Shown piece after piece: positions 1-8,319 of a stretch of 64,000 bases of DNA (positions are counted from its first letter, which is position 1; every line of letters begins with the position of its first letter). Source of the stretch: Streptomyces sp. AM 2-1-1 (lineage in GTDB: Bacteria; Actinomycetota; Actinomycetes; Streptomycetales; Streptomycetaceae). Location: the NCBI RefSeq assembly GCF_029167645.1, contig NZ_CP119147.1, positions 1,488,001 to 1,552,000 of the forward strand, given 5' to 3'. Below the pieces are notes generated by a model that saw only the letters and a program-made list of their open reading frames with translations, searched no databases and was not told where the DNA came from. A program made the position numbers and the translations under genes.

Positions 1-803
1 ATCGTCTTGAGCTCCTCGTCGAGCACCATGTAGAGCTCGTCGGTCTCCTTGCGGTCCCGCAGGAACGCGGTGAGGCCGTCGAGGTTGGGGCCGCCCGGCG
101 GGTAGCGGTAGGTCCCGCTGATCGGGTTCATCACCGCGTGGCCCTCGCGCACCGAGATGTGCCGCTCGGGGGTGGCGCCGACGAACACCCGCCCCTCGAC
201 GTGGACGACGAAGGTCCAGTGGACGCTCGTCTCCAGTTGGGTCAGGCGCCGGAAGACGGCCAGCGCGGTGTGCACCGAGAAGTCGTCCAGCTCGGCGAGC
301 AGGGTGCGTCGCAGGACGAAGTTGGCGCCTTCGCCGGTGCCGATCTCGTCGGCGACGATGCGGCGCACGAGGTCGGCGTACTCGTCGTCGGAGAGGTCGT
401 AACGGCTGTTCGACAGGGTCACCGGCGCGGCGGAGAGCCGCTCCAGGACCCCGGCGAGGGGGAGGACCGCCTGCTCGGTGACGGTCAGCGCGATCAGGGG
501 TTCGCCGTCGTCGGGGGCGGCGAACCCCCGCTCGGTGAGCTGCCGGTACGGCACCAGGACCAGGGCGTCGTGCCGGGGCGCGTCGGGTGCGCCGGACGGC
601 AGCGGCAGCCGGGTCAGTGAGGAGGGGTGGGAGACCTCGCCCAGCAGGACGTCCACGGTGCCCGCGCCGCCGCTCTCGGGGCGGTGCAGGAGGGCGAAGG
701 CGGGCGGACGGGGCTCGGCCAGCAGGCGGTCGAGCAGGTCCGGCCCGGCCGGGGGCGCGGAGGGGGCCGCCCCGGCCGGGTGCGGGGTCTCCGGGCCACT
801 CAC
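1..803 (-). CDS. phzE: PhzE-type 2-amino-2-deoxyisochorismate synthase, N-terminal part cut by the window edge
   Basis: An open frame starts at GTG 803 and has no stop before base 1, so about 267 residues are seen. The GTG overlaps the phzD stop (GTGA), which fixes the start. The visible part is the chorismate-binding (TrpE-like) domain: a region reading [12 protein letters not shown], typical of PhzE, then [10 protein letters not shown] and [10 protein letters not shown] near residues 210-245. PhzE converts chorismate and glutamine to 2-amino-2-deoxyisochorismate, the first committed phenazine step. The glutaminase half expected at the C-terminus lies outside the window. It is translationally coupled behind phzB-phzC-phzD, so phzF and phzG may follow to the left. 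Family assignment is strong; completeness cannot be judged. Confidence 0.88.
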   Translation of the reverse strand, partial: MSGPETPHPAGAAPSAPPAGPDLLDRLLAEPRPPAFALLHRPESGGAGTVDVLLGEVSHPSSLTRLPLPSGAPDAPRHDALVLVPYRQLTERGFAAPDDGEPLIALTVTEQAVLPLAGVLERLSAAPVTLSNSRYDLSDDEYADLVRRIVADEIGTGEGANFVLRRTLLAELDDFSVHTALAVFRRLTQLETSVHWTFVVHVEGRVFVGATPERHISVREGHAVMNPISGTYRYPPGGPNLDGLTAFLRDRKETDELYMVLDEELKT

Positions 804-1423
804 GTGAACACCTGGTCGCTCAGGACGACCACCCCGCACCGCTGGGCCACGTACTCGAGGGCGAACTCGTGCTGCCGGAGGGTGAAGTCCGCGACCGCGT
901 CGGCGGCGAGGAACACCTGGATGTCGTGGCTGAACGCGTCGATCGCGGTCGCCAGCACCCCGATGTGGGCGTAGACCCCGCAGAGGACGAGCTGGTCGCG
1001 GCCACTGTCGCGCAGGCGCTCCAGCAGGTCGGAGCGGAAGAAGGCGCTGTAGCGGCGTTTGGTCAGCAGCCAGTCGCCGTCGGCGGGGGCCAGCTCGTCG
1101 ACGACCTCCCGGTCCTCGGGCGAGGTGCGCATGCCCGGGCCCCAGAAGTCGGCGAGCAGCCCGCGCTCCTCGGCGGTCATGCCGCCGGGCTGCGCGGAGT
1201 AGGCGACGGGCACGCCCAGCGAGGCGGCCCGCTTGCGGAGTTGGGCGGCGTGGTGGACGAGTCCGGAGCGCAGCGGGTCGGGGAAGGGGCGCAGGAAGAA
1301 GCGCTGCATGTCGTGGACGACCAGAGCCGCACGGTCGGGGTCCGGCGTCCAGTCGGCCAGGTTCGCCGGGAGGCTGCCTGGCGTGGGCAGTTCGTACGGG
1401 GCGATGGCGGGGATGCCAACCAT
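800..1423 (-). CDS. phzD: PhzD isochorismatase
   Basis: A 207-residue cysteine-hydrolase-fold protein, the usual PhzD length. It hydrolyses the vinyl ether of 2-amino-2-deoxyisochorismate to trans-2,3-dihydro-3-hydroxyanthranilate and pyruvate. Family features are the acidic VVHDMQRFF near residue 38, the lysine in [13 protein letters not shown] near 122, and [16 protein letters not shown]. The glycine in GVYAHIG replaces the nucleophilic cysteine of amidases, as expected for isochorismatases of this type. It lies 84 bases downstream of phzC and its stop overlaps the phzE GTG start. Confidence 0.93.
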   Translation of the reverse strand: MVGIPAIAPYELPTPGSLPANLADWTPDPDRAALVVHDMQRFFLRPFPDPLRSGLVHHAAQLRKRAASLGVPVAYSAQPGGMTAEERGLLADFWGPGMRTSPEDREVVDELAPADGDWLLTKRRYSAFFRSDLLERLRDSGRDQLVLCGVYAHIGVLATAIDAFSHDIQVFLAADAVADFTLRQHEFALEYVAQRCGVVVLSDQVFT

Positions 1424-1507
1424 GGGTCGGCTCCTTTCGGTGCGGTGGGGGGTGCGGCCCGGCGGGCGGTCGCGGAGACGTGCGGCCGGGGGCGGCCGGC
1501 CGTGGTC

Positions 1508-2674
1508 TCAGATCGTCCGGGCCCAGGCGTCCACGAGCCGCTGGGCTTGTCCCGGGTTGAGCCGCGGGTCGCAGAAGGTGGTGTGCCGGTCGCCCACGGA
1601 GTCGAGCTCGGAGGAGTCGGCGGCGCACTCGGTGACGTCGTCCGGGGTGGTCTCCAGGTGCAGGCCGCCGTTGACGCCGCCCACCTTCGCCATCGCCGCG
1701 TTGAAGTCCTGGACCTCCGCGGTCATCGCGTCCAGCAGCCGGGTCTTGTGCCCGTCCGGGCTGGTGATGGTGTTCCCGTGCATCGGGTCGCAGATCCAGA
1801 TCACCGGGTGCCCGGCGGCCCGGACCGCCTCCACCAGCGGAGGCAGCCGGCTGGCGACGAAGCCGTTGCCCATCCGGGCGACCAGGATCAGCCGCCCCGG
1901 CTGCCGGTCCGGGTCGAGCCGCCCGGCCAGTGCGAGGACGTCCTCGGCGGTCGTCCCCGAACCCACTTTGCAGGCTACGGGGTTGACGACGGAGGCGAGC
2001 ATCTTCACGTGCGCGCCGTCCGGGTGGCGGGTCCGCTCCCCGATCCACGGCAGGTGGGCCGAGGCGAGCAGCAGCTCGTCGGGGCCGGCGGACCGCAGCA
2101 TCGGTACCTCGTAGTCGAGGAGGAGCGCCTCGTGGCTGGTCCACACCCGTTCGGCGTCGGGGCGGCCCTCGTTGAGCGTGTGGAGCTCGCGGACGATGTC
2201 CTCGGCGGCCCGGTGGCAGGCGAGGATCCGCTCCGGGTCGGGCCGCCGCAGCCCGGGTTCGGGAGCGTTGACCATGTGGCCCCGGAAGACCGGCAGCGTC
2301 ACACCGCCGATCTCCTCCACCGGCTTGGACCGGGGTTTCGCGAACTGCCCGGCGATGCGGCCGATCCGCAGGACGGGCCGGCCGGACACGGCCCCCGCGC
2401 CCTCGGAGAGCCGGTCCAGCAGCGCGACCTTGCGCCGTACGTGGTACGGAGTCGACTCGGCCGGGTCCTCGGCGCAGTCGCCCGCCTGCAGGAGGTGGGC
2501 GCGGCCCTCCGCCACGTCGGCGAGCAGCCCGCGGAGGGTGGCGGCGCCGTCGGCGGTGACGAGCGGGGAGGCGCCGGAGAGGGTGTCGCGGACCCGTCGT
2601 ACATGGGACGGGTCGTCCCATTCGGGCTGCTGCAGAGCGGGGCTGGCGTGGATGTCCTGGACTGTGGTGCGCAC
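1508..2674 (-). CDS. phzC: PhzC-type class II 3-deoxy-D-arabino-heptulosonate 7-phosphate synthase
   Basis: A 388-residue plant-type (class II) DAHP synthase that joins erythrose-4-phosphate and phosphoenolpyruvate. Cluster copies such as PhzC raise shikimate flux for phenazine production. Visible hallmarks are LLQAGDCAEDPAE near 65, RIGRIAGQFAKPRSKP near 105, WTSHEALLLDYE, and the metal/substrate region WICDPMHGNT near 290. It is shorter than housekeeping class II enzymes, which carry longer regulatory N-terminal extensions, fitting a feedback-insensitive pathway copy. The GTG start at 2674 has a strong ribosome site (GGGGGAG) just upstream. It sits between phzB and phzD in the same operon. 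Confidence 0.9.
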   Translation of the reverse strand: MRTTVQDIHASPALQQPEWDDPSHVRRVRDTLSGASPLVTADGAATLRGLLADVAEGRAHLLQAGDCAEDPAESTPYHVRRKVALLDRLSEGAGAVSGRPVLRIGRIAGQFAKPRSKPVEEIGGVTLPVFRGHMVNAPEPGLRRPDPERILACHRAAEDIVRELHTLNEGRPDAERVWTSHEALLLDYEVPMLRSAGPDELLLASAHLPWIGERTRHPDGAHVKMLASVVNPVACKVGSGTTAEDVLALAGRLDPDRQPGRLILVARMGNGFVASRLPPLVEAVRAAGHPVIWICDPMHGNTITSPDGHKTRLLDAMTAEVQDFNAAMAKVGGVNGGLHLETTPDDVTECAADSSELDSVGDRHTTFCDPRLNPGQAQRLVDAWARTI

Positions 2675-2719
2675 GGTCTCCCCCTGCGGGGTCGGGGATC
2701 GAAGGTGGGTGGAGGGGCG

Positions 2720-3181
2720 TCAGGTGGGGATGCCGTCGCGGCGGACCGAGGGAACCTCGATGCCCAGGGCCCTGAACTGCTGGCACGGGTTCATGAATTC
2801 ACGCTGCTGCTTGATCTTCCCGTCCTCGAACAGGAAGGAGTGCAGGAAGTGGTTGCGGTAGATGCCCGGCTCGTATCCGGGGAAGAGGATCTGGCCCTCG
2901 CCGTCGCACTCCACCCAGAAGCGGTCCGGGTCCTGGGTGTCGAAGATCTCGACATTGGTCCAGGCCCAGTCCGGGAAGCACTTGAGCGACCAGACGGCGT
3001 GCTCGCCGAGCCGCTCCTTGCCGTTGATGACGATCGGCTCACCGGTCTCGGTCGTCCACAGTCCGCCGGTGCCGTCCTCGGTGAAGAGCAGATGGCGCTC
3101 CAGGCGGTCCTGGCCGCGGGTGTTCATGTACTGCGCGACGATGGCGCGGTTGTGGTCGCGTACCTCGTTGGCGTCGGACAT
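2720..3181 (-). CDS. phzB: PhzA/PhzB-type phenazine condensing enzyme
   Basis: A 153-residue SnoaL/NTF2-fold protein. PhzA/B proteins assist condensation of two aminocyclohexenone molecules into the tricyclic phenazine scaffold. Several blocks are family-specific: YMNTRGQDRLERH near 18-30, WSLKCFPDWAW near 70, FWVECDGEGQILFPGYEPG near 95-112, and HFLHSFLFEDGKIKQQREFM. The C-terminus RRDGIPT also matches the family. The ATG at 3181 has a GAGAGAGG ribosome site. Many actinobacterial phenazine clusters keep one phzB and no phzA; only one copy is visible here. It appears to be the first phz gene of the leftward operon and is the best evidence that a true phenazine core is made. Confidence 0.93.
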   Translation of the reverse strand: MSDANEVRDHNRAIVAQYMNTRGQDRLERHLLFTEDGTGGLWTTETGEPIVINGKERLGEHAVWSLKCFPDWAWTNVEIFDTQDPDRFWVECDGEGQILFPGYEPGIYRNHFLHSFLFEDGKIKQQREFMNPCQQFRALGIEVPSVRRDGIPT

Positions 3182-3318
3182 GCCTCTCTCGCTTTCCGTT
3201 GCGGGGGGGAAGTGCGGAGTGCGGGGCGCGGGTGCGGTGGGTCGGGACTGGCTCGGGGCAGGCGGAGCGACGGCACGCGGGCGCGTGCCGGGCCGACCGG
3301 CCGCCCGGTCGGCCCCGG

Positions 3319-3440
3319 GCGGCGTGCGGTTGCCGCCGGGTCCCGCGGTACTCGGCGCCGGCGGCGTGCGGGTGCCGGTGGGTGCCGTTGGTGGGTGCCG
3401 GGTGTGCCGTGGTGGCGCCCGCGGCGTGCGGGGGCCGGTG
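3319..3440. repeat. GC-rich imperfect direct repeats between two genes
   Basis: The 275-base gap between the flavin oxygenase gene and phzB holds three copies of the 11-mer GCGGCGTGCGG at 3319, 3361 and 3421. The last two start exactly 60 bases apart and match over about 20 bases (GCGGCGTGCGGGNGCCGGTG). The rest of the gap is also GC-rich with GGTGCC runs. I see no ORF with support here. It may be a degenerated duplication or a leader for phzB; no function is assigned. Confidence 0.55.
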
Positions 3441-3456
3441 ACTGGCGCCCGGGGGC

Positions 3457-4653
3457 TCAGAGCATCGGGGTGAGGGTGCGCGGGTCGTTGCCGACCAGCG
3501 CGGTTCCGTAGGCCTGTTCCGGGATTCCCATGCCGAATCCGGCATGCCTGCTGCCGACGTTGACGTCGCGCCAGATCCGCTGGAGCGGGTTGGACTCGTC
3601 GAAGGCGGAGGATCCGTACACCGAGACGATCTCCTCGACGGCGGTACGGCACTGCTGGACGACGTGGGTGGCGTCCATCCGGGCCCGGGCGCGGACCGGG
3701 ACGGACGGGTTCTCGCCCGCCGCCGCGAGGGCGTCCACCGAGTCGGCGAGCCGCCGGGCGTGCAGTACCGCCGTGTCGAGGGCGGTGGCGGCGGCGGCGA
3801 GGCCGAGCTGGGCCGCGGGAGAGTCGGCCTGCCGGGTGTAGGTGGAGCCGGCCACCCGGCGGGTCGGGGCCTGGGTGAGCGCGTAGTCGAGGGCGGCGCT
3901 CGCGCCTCCGATCATGGAGCCGACGAGTCCGACCATGAACACGCCGGTCAGGCTGTTGCGGTAAGGGCGGTCCGCCGGTACGAGGCCGTCGGTCTTGCCC
4001 GCGAGGAGCGGCCCGTACGGCAGGAGGCGGTGCTCGGGCACGAACACGCCGTCGGCGACCACCGTGTTGCTGCCGGTGGCCCGCATGCCCACGAAGTGCC
4101 AGGTGTCGCGGACCGTCACGTCGGAGGCCGGCATGAGGGCCATGTGCGGCTGGAGGCCGGTGCCGGTGTCCGCCAGGACGAGGCCGCCGATCCAGTCCGC
4201 GTGCAGCGATCCCGAGGCGTACGGCCACTCGCCGACGACCCGTACCCCGCCGTCCGCCTTCTCCACGGTCCGTACCGGTGCGCCGAGGATCAGTGCGGTA
4301 CGGGCGTCGGGGTGCTCGGCCCAGACCTCCTCGCGGGTGCGGTCGGGGTAGAGCGAGACGACGAAGTTCCCGACGTTGAGGACACCGGTGACCCACGCGG
4401 TCGAACAACACCCGCGGCCCAGCTCGACGCAGACCTCGAGCAGGGTACGCACGCCGGTCTCGTGACCGCCCAGCTTCCGGGGCGTCAGCAGCCCGGTCAG
4501 CCCGGCGCCGGTGACCCGGGCCAGGAGTTCGTCGGACAGCCGGCTCGCCCCGTCCGACTCGGGCGCGTTCTTCCAGAGGTCTTCGCGGAGTTCGGCGGCT
4601 CGGCCCACGAGTTCGGCATGCGGAATTTCCGAAGTGTTCCCTGAATCGCGCAT
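3457..4653 (-). CDS. Acyl-CoA-dehydrogenase-fold flavin-dependent monooxygenase/oxidase
   Basis: A 398-residue protein of the acyl-CoA dehydrogenase type 2 family, which includes two-component aromatic hydroxylases that use reduced flavin from a partner reductase. Supporting segments are ELLARVTGAGLTGLLTPRKLGG near 45-65, the mid-barrel GEWPYASGSLHADW near 145, WHFVGMRATGSNTV near 185, and a helical C-terminal domain ending QRIWRDVNVGSRHAGFG. The start at 4653 has a GGAAAGGG ribosome site. It lies 276 bases upstream of phzB on the same strand, so phenazine hydroxylation or another tailoring step is plausible. Equally it could serve the divergent carrier-protein cassette. No flavin reductase gene is adjacent. 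Substrate unknown. Confidence 0.72.
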   Translation of the reverse strand: MRDSGNTSEIPHAELVGRAAELREDLWKNAPESDGASRLSDELLARVTGAGLTGLLTPRKLGGHETGVRTLLEVCVELGRGCCSTAWVTGVLNVGNFVVSLYPDRTREEVWAEHPDARTALILGAPVRTVEKADGGVRVVGEWPYASGSLHADWIGGLVLADTGTGLQPHMALMPASDVTVRDTWHFVGMRATGSNTVVADGVFVPEHRLLPYGPLLAGKTDGLVPADRPYRNSLTGVFMVGLVGSMIGGASAALDYALTQAPTRRVAGSTYTRQADSPAAQLGLAAAATALDTAVLHARRLADSVDALAAAGENPSVPVRARARMDATHVVQQCRTAVEEIVSVYGSSAFDESNPLQRIWRDVNVGSRHAGFGMGIPEQAYGTALVGNDPRTLTPML

Positions 4654-5321
4654 TTGAATTCCCTTTCCAGCTCCTCGGGACGCGGGCGCTCCGACGGGGA
4701 TGAAACCTGGGGCTTATGGAGATCGGCTCAACCCTGCCGCCACGGCATCGTACGCGGACGGCGTCGGGGCAACCACCGGGAGATTTCGCCGCCACATGCG
4801 AAATTACGCATTCCGGTTTCCGCCGCGGTGGTCGAAGAATATGGAATCCTTCATTCCGGTGGCGGCGGGCGCACGCGCACCGCCGGACGAACGGCGACTC
4901 CGCACGACTGAGGAGTTTCCTCAGTTGAACGCCACCGGCCAGGGTGCGTCGAGATGTGTTCACGAAACGCCCGCCGACGAACGCATTCGGAGCCGATCGC
5001 GCGGGGTGACGCGCGGCCCCGAGGGTGCCGGGCGGGTGCCACCCCGGCGGGGGGCGCCGGCATCGGCCCTGTTGCCGTACGGTCGTGGCGCCCCCAGTAT
5101 GTGGGCGCTCCCCCGGGTCGCGGCGGCACGCCGTCCGGCGTCGTACCGTCCGGCGTCGCGGCGGACTCCCGGGGACGCCGGTCCGCCCCCGGTCCCGCGC
5201 CTTTCACACAGAACATCCCTGTGGTAATTCCTTTGGTTCGGCAATGCAGGTGCCCGGTTCCGGTCCGCCGGTTCCGGTGCGGCCACGCCGGAAAAAGCCC
5301 CCCTCATCACGGGAGACGCGC
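4654..5321. promoter_or_regulatory. 668-base divergent intergenic control region
   Basis: This non-coding stretch separates the leftward flavin oxygenase/phz genes from the rightward methyltransferase cassette, so it should hold both promoters. Its left third is relatively AT-rich (for example around 4795-4860) while 5000-5200 is very GC-rich. It contains the palindrome listed at 4907-4925, a GGAAT-CCTTC-ATTCC inverted repeat at 4843-4857, and a short repeat of CGTCCGGCGTCG near 5132-5158. ORFs crossing it on both strands lack ribosome sites and protein-like composition. Confidence 0.5.
4907..4925. promoter_or_regulatory. Perfect 8-bp-arm palindrome, candidate operator
   Basis: ACTGAGGA-GTT-TCCTCAGT is a perfect inverted repeat with a 3-base centre. 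It lies about 250 bases upstream of the leftward oxygenase gene and 400 bases upstream of the rightward methyltransferase. Position and symmetry fit a binding site for a dimeric regulator. The regulator is not known. Confidence 0.4.
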
Positions 5322-6014
5322 ATGAGCAAAAGCACGGACTACGATTTCGCGACTGCCGACTTCAATTCCGTCTATCGCGGAGGTGAACTGCTGGGGGACG
5401 CCGGTATCACCAAGGCCCCCTGGGACATCGGCGAGGCGCAGCCGGGTGTGATTGAATTCGAGCGCCGAGGACGCATCCGTGGCGACGTACTGGACGCCGG
5501 CTGCGGCCTGGGAGACAATTCGATTTTCCTGGCCGCCCGGGGATACAGGGTCACCGCCGTGGACGCCGCCTCCGCGGCGATCGAGCAGGCCACCGAGCGG
5601 GCGGCCGGCGCCGACATCGAGTTCGCCGTCGCCGACGCCACCAGCCTGGCCGGGTTCGAGGGCCGCTTCGACACCGTCCTGGACAGCGCGCTCTTCCACA
5701 CCCTGGACGCGGAGAGCCGCCGCAGCTACGCCGCGGCGCTCCACCGGGTCGCGCGGCCCGGCGCCTGGCTCGACATGCTCTGCTTCGCCGCCGTACCCGG
5801 CGGGATGCCCGAGCCGCTCTCCGTGAAGGAGGAGACGGTCCGTGAGGTCCTGGGCGCGGCGGGCTGGAAGGTGACCGAGCTGGAGCGGACCGTCTACTGG
5901 GGCGTCGCCGAGGTCACTCTGGGCTTCCTGGCCAAGACCGGCACGCAGGTGGAGATCGACGAGCAGGGGCGCACGCAGCTCCCGGTCTGGTCCGTCCTGG
6001 CCGAACGCGCCTGA
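5322..6014 (+). CDS. Class I SAM-dependent methyltransferase
   Basis: A 230-residue stand-alone methyltransferase. Motif I is VLDAGCGLGDNSIFLA near residues 55-70, followed by the acidic end of strand 2 in VTAVDAASAAIEQA and the post-I region FAVADATSLAGF. FDTVLDSALFHTLD is motif II. The catalytic half is small, as in thiopurine/TehB/UbiE-like enzymes that methylate small O, N or S nucleophiles. The ATG at 5322 has a GGGAG ribosome site. It is the first gene of the rightward carrier-protein cassette, 119 bases before the diiron oxygenase. The order suggests methylation of the oxygenase product, for example an N-oxygenated carrier-bound amino acid, or else a phenazine. Both are inference. Confidence 0.8.
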   Translation: MSKSTDYDFATADFNSVYRGGELLGDAGITKAPWDIGEAQPGVIEFERRGRIRGDVLDAGCGLGDNSIFLAARGYRVTAVDAASAAIEQATERAAGADIEFAVADATSLAGFEGRFDTVLDSALFHTLDAESRRSYAAALHRVARPGAWLDMLCFAAVPGGMPEPLSVKEETVREVLGAAGWKVTELERTVYWGVAEVTLGFLAKTGTQVEIDEQGRTQLPVWSVLAERA

Positions 6015-6133
6015 TCCGACCGTCCTCCACGGGCCGGACCGGGGGCCCGTGGCCCACCGCCGCACGCCCCGCAGCCGCACGGTCCACGGGCCCGTCCGCC
6101 GCACGACCGCAATCAGCAGAAAGAGGCCTACCC

Positions 6134-7012
6134 ATGCCAACGACCGTCAAGCCCGTGAAGCTGGACCTTGACCGGCTCGAAGCGATGGCGGAGTCGGACT
6201 ACTACAACCCGTACACGATCTTCGACTGGCCCGAGACCCTCGACGAGTCCCTGCCGTGGATGAGCGAGGACCTCGTCACGCTGGCCGGCACCGAGGAGTG
6301 GGACGCGCTCACCCGCGAGCAGCAGCTCGCCCTGACGCGCTACGAGGCGGTGAACTTCTTCAGCCTCAACGTGCACGGCATCCGCGAGCTGCTGAGCGAG
6401 GTCGTGCTGCGGATCCACACGAAGACCTACGCGGACGCCTCGGAGTTCCTCCACCACTTCATCGGTGAGGAGAACGAGCACATGTGGTTCTTCGGGACCT
6501 TCTGCCTGAAGTACGGCGGGAAGGTCTACCCGCCGGTGCCGCAGGTGGGCATGAACCGGATCGAGGGGGTGGGCGACGCCGCCAGCGAGCTGGTCATCTT
6601 CGCCCGCATCCTGATCTTCGAGGAGCTCGTCGACCACTTCAACGCCCTCATGGCGACGGACCAGGCCCTCCCCGACATCGCGCGGGAGATCAACCGGGTC
6701 CACCACCAGGACGAGAGCAGGCACGTCGCCTTCGGCCGGCACCTGTTCGGCAAGCTCCTGGAGCAGGTCAAGGAGACCCGCCCGCAGGACATTCCGATCC
6801 TCGCCACGTACCTGGACGCCTACCTCGAGTACAGCGTCCGCAGTCTGTACAACCCCGCGGTCTACCGCGACGCCGGGCTGCCCGAGCCGCTGGAGCTGCG
6901 GCGCCGGCTGCTCGCTCACCCGGCCCGGCACGCCGCGCACGACCGCATTCTCAACCGCACCCGTAAATTCCTCGCCCGCAACGGCCTTCAGGTTCAGGGG
7001 ACCTCCGCATGA
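6134..7012 (+). CDS. AurF/CmlI-type diiron N-oxygenase
   Basis: A 292-residue all-helical protein of the family that oxidises amines to hydroxylamine, nitroso or nitro groups (AurF on p-aminobenzoate, CmlI on the chloramphenicol arylamine). Predicted iron ligands are visible in order: the Glu in HGIRELLSEV near 80, GEENEHMWFFG near 114-124, FEELVDHFN near 170, and HHQDESRHVAFGRH near 197-210, the family's signature. The gene's stop overlaps the carrier-protein start (ATGA). The next gene is an amino acid:carrier protein ligase, so a carrier-tethered amino acid is the most likely substrate rather than a free aryl amine. A peroxo-diiron reaction needs an electron source; none is encoded adjacent. 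Confidence 0.82.
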   Translation: MPTTVKPVKLDLDRLEAMAESDYYNPYTIFDWPETLDESLPWMSEDLVTLAGTEEWDALTREQQLALTRYEAVNFFSLNVHGIRELLSEVVLRIHTKTYADASEFLHHFIGEENEHMWFFGTFCLKYGGKVYPPVPQVGMNRIEGVGDAASELVIFARILIFEELVDHFNALMATDQALPDIAREINRVHHQDESRHVAFGRHLFGKLLEQVKETRPQDIPILATYLDAYLEYSVRSLYNPAVYRDAGLPEPLELRRRLLAHPARHAAHDRILNRTRKFLARNGLQVQGTSA

Positions 7013-7254
7013 GTGACGACAAGATCTCGAAGATTCTCGAATTCATTCACCAGCGCAACCCCGAGGTGGGCGAGCTGGGGCTGGACGACGACCTGATCGA
7101 CCGCCGCGCGGTGGACTCGCTGGCGTTCGTCGAGTTCCTCTACCTCCTGGAGGAGCTGAGCGGCGAGCCCATCGACCCCGAGGAGATCGACGTCGAGGAC
7201 TTCCGCACCCTGCGCGCGATCGACAAGCGGTTCCTCGCCGGAGCGGCGGCCTGA
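7009..7254 (+). CDS. Stand-alone acyl/aminoacyl carrier protein
   Basis: An 81-residue acidic protein with the carrier-protein four-helix pattern. The phosphopantetheine site is the serine in RRAVDSLAFVEFL near residue 35, with the hydrophobic face of helix II (FVEFLYLLEEL) following. It overlaps the diiron oxygenase stop at its 5' end and the ligase start at its 3' end (TGATG), so all three should be made together. A phosphopantetheinyl transferase lies about 2 kb downstream. It is the likely platform on which an amino acid is held during N-oxidation. Confidence 0.9.
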   Translation: MSDDKISKILEFIHQRNPEVGELGLDDDLIDRRAVDSLAFVEFLYLLEELSGEPIDPEEIDVEDFRTLRAIDKRFLAGAAA

Positions 7255-8093
7255 TGGCCGGCCCCACCGGCACGACCGACACCGGTCTGGGGGTCCTGGG
7301 CCCCGACGAGCTCCTGCTGCTGCGGACGTTCGACTCCCTGGTGCTCTCCTGGGCGCAGCAGGCCGAGGCTCCGGAGCGGCGTTACCCGTTCCTGGTGCGG
7401 GCGGCGGACCTGGAGAACATCGACTACTACGAGAACTTCCCGCACCTGGGCCTGGCGGCGGTCTCCGCCGATCCGGGCCGGCTCTCCGCGCTGCGGGCCT
7501 CTGCCGAGGAGCCGCTGCGGGAGCTGCCCGCGTCGGTCCTCAACGACACCGGTCTCGCACTGCCGTCGGCCGCCTGTTACTCGGTCTACTTCGACCTGCG
7601 GGGCCAGACCCTGCCGGCCGAGACGAACCGTTTCACCACGGTGGCCACCTGCTTCCGGAACGAGACGCACTACGAGGGCCTGCGCCGGCTGCTCGGCTTC
7701 TCGATGCGGGAGATCGTCTTCGTCGGCACGCCCGAGGGCGCGACGGAGCATCTGGAGCGTTCCAAGGAGCGGGTGCTGGGACTGGCGGACCGCCTGGGTC
7801 TGAAGATGGAGACCCAGGTGGCGACCGACCCGTTCTTCGACCGCTCCGGCTCCCGGGCCACCATGCAGCGCCTCTTCCCGGTGAAGGAGGAGTTCGTCGT
7901 CGACGGCCTGGCCATCGGCTCGGTGAACTACCACCGGAACTTCTTCGGGGACCGGTTGGAGATCGCCCTGCCCGACGGCAAGGCTGCCTCCACCAGTTGC
8001 TGCGCCTTCGGCCTCGAACGGTGGGTGCACGCGCTCACCAGCCGCTTCGGTGACGCCCGTACGGCCGCCGAGGCGGTACTCGAAGCGGTGTAG
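7254..8093 (+). CDS. Class II seryl-tRNA-synthetase-like amino acid:carrier protein ligase
   Basis: A 279-residue protein resembling the catalytic core of atypical SerRS without a tRNA-binding arm. Known relatives activate small amino acids (Gly, Ala) as adenylates and load them onto a phosphopantetheinyl carrier protein. Visible features: motif 2 in ATCFRNETHYEGL near 127-139; zinc-type ligands suggested by the cysteine of ATCFRNE, the glutamate of FSMREIVFVG, and the cysteines of STSCCAFGLERW near 243-252, the last also forming motif 3. Direct coupling to the carrier-protein gene supports the function. The amino acid cannot be read from sequence alone. Family confidence is high, substrate low. 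Confidence 0.87.
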   Translation: MAGPTGTTDTGLGVLGPDELLLLRTFDSLVLSWAQQAEAPERRYPFLVRAADLENIDYYENFPHLGLAAVSADPGRLSALRASAEEPLRELPASVLNDTGLALPSAACYSVYFDLRGQTLPAETNRFTTVATCFRNETHYEGLRRLLGFSMREIVFVGTPEGATEHLERSKERVLGLADRLGLKMETQVATDPFFDRSGSRATMQRLFPVKEEFVVDGLAIGSVNYHRNFFGDRLEIALPDGKAASTSCCAFGLERWVHALTSRFGDARTAAEAVLEAV

Positions 8094-8319
8094 CCGGTGT
8101 CCGGCGGCTCAGGGCCGGGGCGGGCCGTGTCCGAACCATTCGCGTCGAACCGGCGGGCGAGACCGCCCGGCGGGAATGGTCGGACTCGGCCCCCTCTCCG
8201 GCCCCGCCGGACCCCGCCCGTCCGTCCGGCCGCGACCACCGCACGGGGTCGCGGCCCGTCCGGCCCGGCCGATGCCCGGCCGGCTCCCCGTCCAGCCTGC
8301 TCCCGCCTGAGGTGAACCG

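Noticed and set aside
1..803. phzE as a truncated pseudogene
   Set aside because: The frame is open to the window edge; truncation is due to the window, not to the gene.
3319..3440. Possible CRISPR-like repeat array
   Set aside because: Only three short GC-rich copies with uneven spacing and no spacer diversity or cas genes.
587..3511. 974-codon rightward open frame opposite the phz genes
   Set aside because: It is the high-GC mirror of phzB, phzC and phzD: composition is Gly/Arg/Val/Asp-rich with no domain, and it has no ribosome site.
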